Below are positions 49,886 to 57,095 of a stretch of 63,062 nucleotides of DNA, in pieces (position 1 is the stretch's first letter; each line of letters begins with the position of its first letter). Source of the stretch: JACDAN01 sp035535195 (GTDB lineage: Bacteria > Actinomycetota > Thermoleophilia > Gaiellales > Gaiellaceae); the NCBI GenBank assembly GCA_035535195.1, contig DATLQK010000084.1, positions 1 through 63,062 of the forward strand. The letters are read 5' to 3'. The notes beneath the pieces are model-generated. The model was not told where the DNA came from. It saw nothing but the letters and a program-made list of their open reading frames with translations, and did not search any database. The translations under genes and the position numbers were made by a program.

Positions 49886-50441
49886 TCGCGCGGTCCGGCC
49901 GCGCACCGCCGAGCTGACGACGACCGAGTACGCCGTGCTCACCGTGCTCACCGTGGAAACCGCGCACGTCCCGATCTCCGGCTACGACCTGTTGAAGGTG
50001 GTCGAGCGGAGCGTCGGCCACGTTTGGCGGCCGACGAGGAGCCACCTCTATGCCGTGCTCCCACGGCTCGTCGGTCGGGGCCTCGCGACCGTGCGGGAGG
50101 CGCCCGGCGAGCGAGGACCGGACCGCCGCCTCTACTGCGTGACGAAGCGTGGGGCGCGGCTCACGCGGCTGTGGCTCGAGGAGCCCGTGTCCGGCGACCC
50201 GCATCTCTTCATGCTCAAGGTCTTCTACGGCGGGCTCCAGAGCCGTGAGGCCCTGGTCGCTCACTACCGGCAGTACGTGGAGGACCGGCGGGCGTACCTC
50301 GACACGCTCCGCGCGATCGAGCCGACGAACACGCGGACGGGCCACGACTACTACCACTACTTCCTGCTGCGCCTCGGGATCGAGCGGACCGAGCTCGAGC
50401 TCGCCTGGGCCGAGAACGCGATCGCGGAGCTCGAGCGGTGA
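49875..50441 (+). CDS. PadR-family transcriptional regulator
   Basis: 188 residues. Winged-helix N-terminal domain with ISGYDLLKVVERSVGHVWRPTRSHLYAVL and LVGRGLATVREAPGERGPDRRLYCVT (each read across helix and wing), then a helical C-terminal domain for dimerisation. PadR regulators usually respond to phenolics or antibiotics. It overlaps the secreted hydrolase gene by 4 nt (GTGA), so the hydrolase is the prime candidate target in addition to itself. Confidence 0.9.
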   Translation: MRTSRAVRPRTAELTTTEYAVLTVLTVETAHVPISGYDLLKVVERSVGHVWRPTRSHLYAVLPRLVGRGLATVREAPGERGPDRRLYCVTKRGARLTRLWLEEPVSGDPHLFMLKVFYGGLQSREALVAHYRQYVEDRRAYLDTLRAIEPTNTRTGHDYYHYFLLRLGIERTELELAWAENAIAELER

Positions 50442-51865
50442 AGAAGCGCGCGATCACGGCCATCATCGCTGTCCTCGCCTGCGCGGGCGCGACCGGCGCG
50501 GGCGCCGCGTCCGGGCTCTCCGGAACCTGGGTCGGAACGATCTCCTTCAGGAGCCCGGCGGGCGTGGAGCCGCTGCCCGTCTCGATCGAGCTGCGCGGCC
50601 GGCGCGCCGTGGTGAGCCTCGGCCGCGGCCACGCCGCCCGCACCACGGTCGTCGCCCGCGTGACCGGCCGCCGGCTCCGCCTCTCGATCCCTGCCCGCCC
50701 CGGCCGGCTGGCGTTCGACGGACGCCTGAAGGGCCGTCGCATCGCCGGAACGGTCCGGAACCAGGCCGTTCGCGGCCGCTTCTCGTTGCGCCGCGGGCGG
50801 GCGCTCGAGGAGGCGACGCTCGGCCTTTACCGCTTCGCCGACGGACGCCCGCTCGGCGTCTGGTCGGGGGAGGGCCCGCGGATCGCGAGCCTCTACGACG
50901 AGGCGGAGGTCCGCGGCCTCTACCGGACACAGGTGGGCACCTACTCGCTCGGTGCCGGGCTCCAGACGCGGAGCCCGTCCTCCGGTGCGGCGACGTTCGC
51001 GGGCAACAGGGCAACCTGGCGGGGGACACCCGCCCAGCGGGTGCCGGTGCGGGAAAAGGAGGTGTTCGTGCGGAGTGGGGGCGCGCTCCTCGCCTGCACG
51101 CTCGCGATTCCACCAGCGAGCGGGAAGCGCCCGGCGATCGCCTTCGCCCACGGCGGCGGCCCCGCGCCGCGCTCGTACAACTCGGTCAACCAGCTCTACT
51201 TCAACCACCTCGGGATCGCCACGCTGAGCTGCGACAAGCGGGGGGTCGGCCAGTCGGGTGGCTCGTACCCGGGCGATCTCCCGACCGAGTCCGTCGTCGA
51301 CCGCTACGCGCGCGACGTCGAGTCGCAGGCGCGCTGGCTCAGGACCCAGCCCGAGATCGACGCGGCGCGCATCGGCATCGCCGGGGCCAGTCAGGCGGGC
51401 TGGATCATGCCGGTCGCCGCCTCACGCGAGCCGGCGATCCGGTTCATGCTCGGCTTCGTCCCGCCGACGCTGACGCAGGGCGAGACCGACCTCTGGGCGC
51501 AGCTGAACGACCAGGGCCGCTCGCCGCCGACGCGCTCGGACGAAGAGCTCGAGGCGGAGGTCCGCCGCGCGGGTCCGAGCGGGGTCGACCCGATGCCCGC
51601 GATCCGCTCGATGCGGATCCCCGCCGTCTGGCTCTTCGGCGGGAAGGACCGCACCGTTCCGTCGCGGCTCTGCGTCGAGCGGCTCGATCCGGTTATGCGC
51701 GAGGCCGGCCGGGACTTCTCGTACCGCCTCTTCCCCGGCGGCACGCACGGGCTCGTGCTGACGTCGAACGGCCTCCTGGACGAGCAGGCCCGCTCGAGCC
51801 ACATGGTCGATGGGCTCTACCAGGCGGTTCGCGACTGGCTGCAGGCACGCGGGCTCACCGGCTGA
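50438..51865 (+). CDS. Secreted alpha/beta-hydrolase
   Basis: 475 residues, GTG start. Signal peptide KKRAITAIIAVLACAGATGAG. Residues 25-170 are a beta-rich N-terminal domain; residues 200-475 are an alpha/beta hydrolase with nucleophile motif GIAGASQAGW, oxyanion-type FAHGGGPAP, acid Asp in FGGKDRTVP and His in GGTHGLV. It is similar in layout to acyl-peptidase or dienelactone-type hydrolases. The substrate is unknown; expression is probably controlled by the PadR gene upstream. Confidence 0.83.
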   Translation: MKKRAITAIIAVLACAGATGAGAASGLSGTWVGTISFRSPAGVEPLPVSIELRGRRAVVSLGRGHAARTTVVARVTGRRLRLSIPARPGRLAFDGRLKGRRIAGTVRNQAVRGRFSLRRGRALEEATLGLYRFADGRPLGVWSGEGPRIASLYDEAEVRGLYRTQVGTYSLGAGLQTRSPSSGAATFAGNRATWRGTPAQRVPVREKEVFVRSGGALLACTLAIPPASGKRPAIAFAHGGGPAPRSYNSVNQLYFNHLGIATLSCDKRGVGQSGGSYPGDLPTESVVDRYARDVESQARWLRTQPEIDAARIGIAGASQAGWIMPVAASREPAIRFMLGFVPPTLTQGETDLWAQLNDQGRSPPTRSDEELEAEVRRAGPSGVDPMPAIRSMRIPAVWLFGGKDRTVPSRLCVERLDPVMREAGRDFSYRLFPGGTHGLVLTSNGLLDEQARSSHMVDGLYQAVRDWLQARGLTG

Positions 51866-51904
51866 TCTCACGGTTTTCTTAGCCGGGTTCGCCACAATTC
51901 GCCC

Positions 51905-52579
51905 GTGAAGATCCTGGTTGTCGACGACGAGCGCGCCGTGCGCGACGCGCTTCGGCGCGCGCTCGAGCTTCAGGGGTACGAGGTCGACCTCGCGGCGGAC
52001 GGCGAGGAAGCGCTGGCGCGCCTCGGCGCCGACGGCCACCCGGACGCCGTTGTCCTCGACATCCTGATGCCGGGGATCGACGGGCTCGAGGTGTGCAGGC
52101 GGATCCGTCGAAGCGGAGACTCGGTGCCCGTCCTGATGCTGACCGCCCGCGACGCCGTCGGCGACCGCGTCGAAGGCCTCGACGCCGGCGCGGACGACTA
52201 CCTCGTCAAGCCCTTCGCGCTCGAGGAGCTGCTCGCCCGGGTCAGGGCGCTGATCCGGCGCGGCACGCCCTCACTCGACGGCGTGCTCCGGTTCGCCGAC
52301 CTCAAGCTCGATCCGGGCACCCGCGAGGTCCGGCGCGATCGCGACCTGATCGAGCTCACCCGGACCGAGTTCAACCTGCTCGAGCTCTTCATGACGAACC
52401 CGAAGCAGGTCCTGACCCGGTCGATCATCTTCGAGCGCGTCTGGGGCTACGACTTCGGCTTCGCCTCGAACTCGCTCGACGTCTACATCGGCTACCTGCG
52501 CCGCAAGACCGAGGCCGGCGGCAAGCCGCGACTGATCCAGACCGTCCGCGGCGTCGGGTACGCACTGCGCGAGCCGTGA
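51905..52579 (+). CDS. OmpR/PhoB-family response regulator
   Basis: 224 residues. Receiver domain with acidic pocket VVDDE, phospho-Asp in VVLDILMPG, and Lys in YLVKPFALEEL; a winged-helix DNA-binding domain (LTRTEFNLLELFMTNPKQVLTR, FASNSLDVYIGYLRRKTE). It resembles MprA/TrcR of actinobacteria. The stop overlaps the sensor gene start (GTGA). Such regulators bind head-to-tail direct repeats with an 11-bp period, and repeats of that kind occur downstream of the pair. Confidence 0.93.
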   Translation: MKILVVDDERAVRDALRRALELQGYEVDLAADGEEALARLGADGHPDAVVLDILMPGIDGLEVCRRIRRSGDSVPVLMLTARDAVGDRVEGLDAGADDYLVKPFALEELLARVRALIRRGTPSLDGVLRFADLKLDPGTREVRRDRDLIELTRTEFNLLELFMTNPKQVLTRSIIFERVWGYDFGFASNSLDVYIGYLRRKTEAGGKPRLIQTVRGVGYALREP

Positions 52580-53907
52580 CCTTCCGGGCTCGCCTCACGC
52601 TCGCCGCCGCCGCCGCGGTGGCACTCGCCGTCGTGCTGGCGTCCGCGGTGGCGTACGTGATCGTGCGGGAGGAGCTTCGCAGCCAGGTCGATTCGGCCTT
52701 GATCGACCGCGCGGAGCAGATCCAGCGGATCCGGCCGCACGGCGGGTTCGACGTGCCGGCGCCGGTGCTCGGCGGCCCGGGCGGCTACGTGCAGGCGGTC
52801 GCGGCGGACGGAACGACGCTCCGCCCGCCCGGCGCCGACATTCCGATTCCGGTCGACGACCACGTGCTGGAGGTCGCGCAGGGCGATGGACGCAGCTTTT
52901 TCACCGACGAGACGATCAGCGGCGTCCACGTCCGGGTCTTCACCTTCCCCTCCAACGTCCCGGGCTGGGCGCTCCAGGTTCCCCGTCCTCTGACCGAGGT
53001 CGACAGCACGCTCGGGCGCTTGCGGAACTTCCTGATCCTGATTGCGCTCGCCGGCATCGCGCTGGCGGTGGCGCTCGGCCTGATCGTCTCCCGCGCGGCG
53101 ATCGCCCCGGTCGCGCGGCTGACCCGTGCGACGGAGCGGGTGACCAAGACGGGTGACCTTTCGGAGCGCATCCCCGCCGACGGGCAGGACGAGCTCAGCC
53201 GGCTGGCGGCGAGCTACAACGCGATGCTCGCGGCGCTCGAGGAGTCGCTGCGCGCCCAGCGGCAGCTCGTCGCGGACGCGTCGCACGAGCTCCGCACGCC
53301 GCTCACCAGCCTTCGCACGAACTTCGAGGTGCTGATGAGCGACCGGGAGCTCGACCCGCACGAGCGGCGCGAGCTGCTCGACGACGTCGTCGAGCAGATC
53401 GGCGAGATGACGGCGCTGATCTCCGAGCTGATCGAGCTGGCGCGAGGCGACACGCACCCGTCGGAGCCCGAGGAGGTCAGGCTCGACCTCGTCGCGGCGG
53501 ACGTCGTCGAACGCACCAGGCGGGACCGCCCTGGAGTCGAGTTCAACACCGACCTCACGAGCTCCGTCGTCCGCGGCGTGCCCTCGTCGCTGGAGCGCGC
53601 GATCGGAAACGTGCTCGACAACGCGGCGAAGTGGAGCCCGCCCGGCGGCGAGGTGGACGTTCGCGTCGCCGACGGCACGGTCGAGGTGCGCGATCACGGC
53701 CCCGGCATCGACGACTCCGACCTGCCGTACGTCTTCGACCGCTTCTACCGCTCGCGCTCCGCCCGGACGATGCCCGGGTCCGGCCTGGGGCTCGCGATCG
53801 TCCGTCAGGTGGCCGAGGCGCACGGCGGCCAGGTCGTCGCCGAGCGCGCCGAGGGCGGGGGCACTCGTGTCACGATCCGGCTCAACGGCGCCCGGCCGAG
53901 CTCTTAG
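52576..53907 (+). CDS. Sensor histidine kinase (MprB-like)
   Basis: 443 residues from GTG 52576. Transmembrane helix 1 (LAAAAAVALAVVLASAVAYVI), an extracytoplasmic sensor segment of about 130 residues, helix 2 (FLILIALAGIALAVALGLI), HAMP, H-box DASHELRTPLTSLRTNFEVL, N-box NVLDNAAKWSP, and G-boxes VRDHGPGIDD and GSGLGLAIVRQV. All motifs are intact. It is translationally coupled to the response regulator and is followed by two secreted helical proteins likely under its control. Confidence 0.93.
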   Translation: MTFRARLTLAAAAAVALAVVLASAVAYVIVREELRSQVDSALIDRAEQIQRIRPHGGFDVPAPVLGGPGGYVQAVAADGTTLRPPGADIPIPVDDHVLEVAQGDGRSFFTDETISGVHVRVFTFPSNVPGWALQVPRPLTEVDSTLGRLRNFLILIALAGIALAVALGLIVSRAAIAPVARLTRATERVTKTGDLSERIPADGQDELSRLAASYNAMLAALEESLRAQRQLVADASHELRTPLTSLRTNFEVLMSDRELDPHERRELLDDVVEQIGEMTALISELIELARGDTHPSEPEEVRLDLVAADVVERTRRDRPGVEFNTDLTSSVVRGVPSSLERAIGNVLDNAAKWSPPGGEVDVRVADGTVEVRDHGPGIDDSDLPYVFDRFYRSRSARTMPGSGLGLAIVRQVAEAHGGQVVAERAEGGGTRVTIRLNGARPSS

Positions 53908-53940
53908 AAAACATTGCGGCGCGGCTTAGGGGCCGTTTAG
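53903..53940 (+). promoter_or_regulatory. CTTAG direct repeats with 11-nt period, site 1
   Basis: CTTAG at 53903 and 53925 and TTTAG at 53936: start-to-start spacings are 22 and 11 nt. They sit 54 nt upstream of the gene at 53994 and overlap the end of the kinase gene. They match the triple repeat at 54693. Confidence 0.6.
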
Positions 53941-53953
53941 GGGCGGGCGGTTT

Positions 53954-53988
53954 CCTCCTTCGCATGGCAGGTCAACCAGCGAAGGAGG
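53954..53988 (+). promoter_or_regulatory. Hairpin sequestering the ribosome-binding site of the gene at 53994
   Basis: CCTCCTTCGC (53954-53963) is exactly complementary to GCGAAGGAGG (53979-53988), with a 15-nt loop. The 3' arm contains the GAAGGAGG ribosome-binding site 5 nt before the ATG, so the folded leader would hide it. Confidence 0.6.
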
Positions 53989-53993
53989 CACAG

Positions 53994-54671
53994 ATGCGAC
54001 ACCTCAGGAAGATCACGGCAGGCGCGGTTGCCGTCGTCGCCGTCGCGGGCGGTGGAGCCGCGATCGCGGCTAACCAACTCTCGCCGAAGCAGGAGAGCCA
54101 GGCGGTCGTGAACGACGCCGCGAGCCAGCTCGGCGTCTCCGCCGACAAGCTGTCGGCGGCGCTCAAGCAGGCGCTGATGAACCACGTCGACGCGGCGGTC
54201 AAGGCGGGACGCCTGACCCAGGCACAGGGCACCGAGCTGAAGCAGCGGATCGACTCCGGCGAGATCCCGCTCCTCGGCTTCGGCGGGCCCGGCTTCCATC
54301 GCCACTTCGGCCCCGGTCACGGCCTGGGCGACGAGCTCGCGGTCGCCGCGTCGTACCTCGGCGTCAGCCAGGCCTCGCTCCGCTCGTCGCTCGAGGGCGG
54401 CAAGACCCTGGCGCAGGTGGCGAAGAGCGAGGGGAAGTCCGTCGACGGACTGGTCGCCGCGCTCGTCAAGGCGGAGAAGCAGGAGTGGGCGGACGCAGTC
54501 AAGGCGGGGCGGATGACCGCCGCGCAGCGTGACGCGATGCTCCCGGCCCTCGAGCAGCGGATGACCGACCTCGTGAACGGCACCGGCGGGCCGGGCCGGC
54601 GCGGGTTCGGGCCGCCGCCGGGCGGCTCGAGCTCCTTCGTTCCGGCTCCGGAGAGCGGGTCGGCCGCCTGA
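53994..54671 (+). CDS. Secreted helical-repeat protein with His/Gly-rich hinge (paralogue 1)
   Basis: 225 residues from ATG 53994. N-terminal signal/anchor (ITAGAVAVVAVAGGGAAIAA), then SPKQESQAVVNDAASQLGVSADKLSAALKQAL..., a repeat of LGVS-type helices with GRLTQAQGTELKQRI; a Gly/Phe/His-rich hinge (FGGPGFHRHFGPGHGLG); and a second copy of the helical unit (ASYLGVSQASLRSSLEGG). The C-terminus is Gly/Pro/Ser-rich. It resembles DUF2680-like envelope proteins. Its gene lies directly after the two-component genes, preceded by CTTAG repeats. Confidence 0.78.
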   Translation: MRHLRKITAGAVAVVAVAGGGAAIAANQLSPKQESQAVVNDAASQLGVSADKLSAALKQALMNHVDAAVKAGRLTQAQGTELKQRIDSGEIPLLGFGGPGFHRHFGPGHGLGDELAVAASYLGVSQASLRSSLEGGKTLAQVAKSEGKSVDGLVAALVKAEKQEWADAVKAGRMTAAQRDAMLPALEQRMTDLVNGTGGPGRRGFGPPPGGSSSFVPAPESGSAA

Positions 54672-54692
54672 CGAGCGGTCCGGGACCGATTC

Positions 54693-54719
54693 TTAGGTCC
54701 CTCTTAGCGGCCTCTTAGG
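54693..54719 (+). promoter_or_regulatory. CTTAG direct repeats with 11-nt period, site 2
   Basis: CTTAG occurs at 54693, 54704 and 54715, exactly 11 nt apart, 23 nt before the ATG at 54742. Head-to-tail repeats on one helical face are the classical target of OmpR/PhoB-type regulators. Confidence 0.65.
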
Positions 54720-54741
54720 GAGGTGTGGTTCCGTAGGAAGC

Positions 54742-55434
54742 ATGAGCCGCAAGCTCATCGTCCTCGGAACCGCCCTCCTGGCCGTGATCGTCGTGGGCGG
54801 CGGCATCGCCGCGACGAAAGCGCTCACGCCGAAGCAGGAATCGCAGGCCGTGATCGACGACGCCGCCAAGCAGCTCGGTGTCACGCCCGCCCAGCTCTCC
54901 GGCGCGCTCAGGCAGGCGCTGAAGAACCGGGTGGACGAGGCGGTCACGGACGGACGTCTGACGAAGGCGCAGGCGGACCGGCTCAAGCAGGCGATCGACG
55001 CCGGCAACGCGCCGCTCTTCGGCTTCGGCCCGCGTCGGTTCCACGAGCACGGGCACTTCGGGTTCCGCGTCCACGGCCACGGGCCGTTCGCAGAGGGGCT
55101 CAAGACGGCTGCCGACTACCTCGGCCTCACCCGCGCCCAGCTGATGACGGAGCTACGCGACGGCAAGAGCCTCGCGCAGGTCGCCAAGGCGCACGGCAAG
55201 TCGCCCGACGGGCTGGTCGACGCCCTCACGAAGCAGGCGGAGCAGAAGCTCGACCAGGCCGTGAAGAACGGCCGGCTGACCGAGGCGGAGAAGACCGAGA
55301 TGCTCGCCGGTCTGAAGAAGCGGATCACGGACCTCGTGAACGGCCGGTTCCCGGCCCCGCCGAGGTTCCACCGCTTCGATCGCGACGGCGCTCGCATGCC
55401 CGTGCCGCCCGGCTTCGGGCCGCGCTTCAGCTAA
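54742..55434 (+). CDS. Secreted helical-repeat protein with His-rich hinge (paralogue 2)
   Basis: 230 residues, clearly homologous to its upstream neighbour: an N-terminal anchor (LIVLGTALLAVIVVGGGIAA), TPKQESQAVIDDAAKQLGV, GRLTKAQADRLKQAI, a His-rich hinge (RRFHEHGHFGFRVHGHG) and a second helical unit (ADYLGLTRAQLMTELRDGKS). The two genes arose by tandem duplication. Its 3' end overlaps the convergent GntR gene by 8 bp. The exact function is unknown; the histidines suggest metal or pH sensing but this is speculative. Confidence 0.78.
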   Translation: MSRKLIVLGTALLAVIVVGGGIAATKALTPKQESQAVIDDAAKQLGVTPAQLSGALRQALKNRVDEAVTDGRLTKAQADRLKQAIDAGNAPLFGFGPRRFHEHGHFGFRVHGHGPFAEGLKTAADYLGLTRAQLMTELRDGKSLAQVAKAHGKSPDGLVDALTKQAEQKLDQAVKNGRLTEAEKTEMLAGLKKRITDLVNGRFPAPPRFHRFDRDGARMPVPPGFGPRFS

Positions 55435-56143
55435 CCGGGACCGCGCTCGCCTGCTCGAAGTGGAGGGTGACGAGCTCGCCCGCGCTGCGGACGTGCTCGA
55501 CCATGCTCCGCCGCGCCTCGGCGGGGTCGCGGCGCCCGATCGCGTCGAGGATCGCCTCGTGCTGCTCGACGTTCTCCTCCAGCAGCCGGGAGCTCTGTGA
55601 CAGCGCCGCCCACGTGAGGTTGCGCGGGAAGCTGCGGTGGAGATCGGCGATCGTGTCGGCCAGCCTGGCGTTCCCCGACGCATCGAGGATCGCCTGGTGG
55701 AAGAGGTCGTTCGCCTTCACCCACAGGCTCTCGTCCTTCCACGGTTCGCGCCGGCGGGCGCGGCGCGCGATCAGCGTCTTCACCGCGTCCTGAAAGAGCT
55801 GCTGCGCCTCCTGGAGCCGCCGGAGGTCGCGGTCGCTGATTCGCTCCGCCGCCAGCTCGGCCGCGAGCCCCTCGAGCTCCGCGCGAATCTCGTAGGCCTC
55901 GCGGATCTCGCGCGCCGATGGTCCGCGGACGACGGCGCCTCGGTTCGGCAGCAGCTCGACGAGGCCTGTCGCCTGGAGCTGGCGCAGCGCCTCGCGGACC
56001 GGTGTGCGGCTGACGCCGAACTCGTCCGCGAGCGCCTCCTGGCGCAGGCGGGTCCCCACCGGCGTCGCGCCGCTCAGCACTCTCGCCTGGATCTCGCCGG
56101 CGAGGCGGTCGACGAGCGGTGACGGATCCGTCTGGACCGTCAC
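55427..56143 (-). CDS. GntR-family (FCD-type) transcriptional regulator
   Basis: 238 residues. Winged-helix DNA-binding N-terminus (LRQEALADEFGVSRTPVREALRQLQATGLVEL) followed by an all-helical FCD ligand domain with EIREAYEIRAELEGLAAELAA, NDLFHQAILDASGN and the acid/His metal ligands of the family. It is the last of three overlapping minus-strand genes that also encode two TauE-like proteins. Candidate operators lie in the divergent region at 56995-57025. Confidence 0.9.
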   Translation of the reverse strand: MTVQTDPSPLVDRLAGEIQARVLSGATPVGTRLRQEALADEFGVSRTPVREALRQLQATGLVELLPNRGAVVRGPSAREIREAYEIRAELEGLAAELAAERISDRDLRRLQEAQQLFQDAVKTLIARRARRREPWKDESLWVKANDLFHQAILDASGNARLADTIADLHRSFPRNLTWAALSQSSRLLEENVEQHEAILDAIGRRDPAEARRSMVEHVRSAGELVTLHFEQASAVPVS

Positions 56144-56523
56144 GCGCGCTCCGCCCTGGCGTCACTGATCAGGCGGAGCCCGACGAGCGCCAGGAGCACG
56201 GCGAAGAGCATGCGCAGGACGCTTCCCGGAAGCGCCAGCGCGAGCAGCGCGCCGGCGGCGGCGCCCCCCGCGCCGATTGCTCCGAGGCCGAGCGCCGCCG
56301 GCAGATCCCCAACCCCGCGCAGCCGAAGCGCGACGCTGGCGGCGATCGCCGTCGGCAGGATCACGAGCAGCGAGGTCGCCTCCGCCTCGTGCTGGGTCAT
56401 CCCCAGCGCGAGGACGAGGAACGGGACGAGCAGGACGCCGCCGCCCACGCCGAGCAGGCCGGCCAGCACGCCCGCTGCCGCGCCGACCCCGACGAGGGCG
56501 AGGAGCAGGGCGAACGTGGTCAC
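56140..56523 (-). CDS. Half-size TauE/SafE-like membrane protein (second subunit)
   Basis: 127 residues from GTG 56523, overlapping the previous stop (GTGA) and the GntR start (ATGA). The TauE/SafE motif GVGAAAGVLAGLLGVGGGVLLVPFLVL is present once, followed by EAEATSLLVILPTA; about four helices in all. Normal family members are about 250 residues with two such repeats. With its neighbour it would rebuild a full transporter as a heterodimer. Proposed substrates for the family are sulfite and organosulfonates. Confidence 0.82.
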   Translation of the reverse strand: MTTFALLLALVGVGAAAGVLAGLLGVGGGVLLVPFLVLALGMTQHEAEATSLLVILPTAIAASVALRLRGVGDLPAALGLGAIGAGGAAAGALLALALPGSVLRMLFAVLLALVGLRLISDARAERA

Positions 56524-56975
56524 CGTCCGACCGCCAGGAGCACCGCGACCACGAGCATGAACGAGCCGAAGACGAGCTTGAGCAGCTGCTCGTCGATGCG
56601 CGACAGCATGCTTGCGCCCACCTGGGCGCCGACGATCGAGCCCGCCGCAAGCGCCAGTGCTTCCCAGACCTGGATCTCGCCGGCGGCGCCGAACGTGATC
56701 ACGCCCGCGGCGCTGATCGGGATGATCGCGCCGAGGGAGATCGCGTGAGCGTTCCGCTGGCCGTAGCCCGCCCAGAGCACGAGGAGCGGCACCATCACCA
56801 CGCCGCCTCCGACGCCCAGGAGGCCCGAGAACAGGCCGCCGGCCAGGCCGATGGCGGCGAGCCGGGCGTACGGGCGGCGCCGGGCGCGGTCGGTCTCCGG
56901 CGGGACGGCCGCGATCTGCGCCTCGCCGGTGGTGATCGTGGCGCTGTCGCGCCCGCTGGGGTGCTCCGCCGCCAC
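56520..56975 (-). CDS. Half-size TauE/SafE-like membrane protein (first subunit)
   Basis: 151 residues. A 35-residue polar N-terminus precedes IGLAGGLFSGLLGVGGGVVMVPLLVLW, the TauE/SafE signature, AHAISLGAIIPISAAGVI and three further helices. It is the first gene of the minus-strand operon tauE-tauE-gntR. Sequence similarity to the second subunit in the LLGVGGG region shows the two are related halves. The promoter must lie in the 120-bp gap to the divergent peptide transporter operon. Confidence 0.82.
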   Translation of the reverse strand: MAAEHPSGRDSATITTGEAQIAAVPPETDRARRRPYARLAAIGLAGGLFSGLLGVGGGVVMVPLLVLWAGYGQRNAHAISLGAIIPISAAGVITFGAAGEIQVWEALALAAGSIVGAQVGASMLSRIDEQLLKLVFGSFMLVVAVLLAVGR

Positions 56976-56994
56976 GACCGCACCTTAGCAGCCT

Positions 56995-57025
56995 TTGGAT
57001 CCAACCTAGAGCGAAATGGATACAT
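56995..57025. promoter_or_regulatory. Pair of TGGATnCA-type operators in the divergent promoter region
   Basis: TTGGATCCAA at 56995-57004 is a perfect palindrome, and ATGGATACAT at 57016-57025 is near-palindromic. Their centres are 21 bp apart (two helical turns). TGGATACA/TGGATCCA-like boxes are common FCD-GntR sites. They sit between the tauE-gntR operon and the dpp-like operon. Confidence 0.5.
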
Positions 57026-57095
57026 GTTGTGGTAGAGTCGCGGACGCTCAAAAACGGCTCTGGAGGGGGCTGGCACCACACTCAGGAGGGGATTG

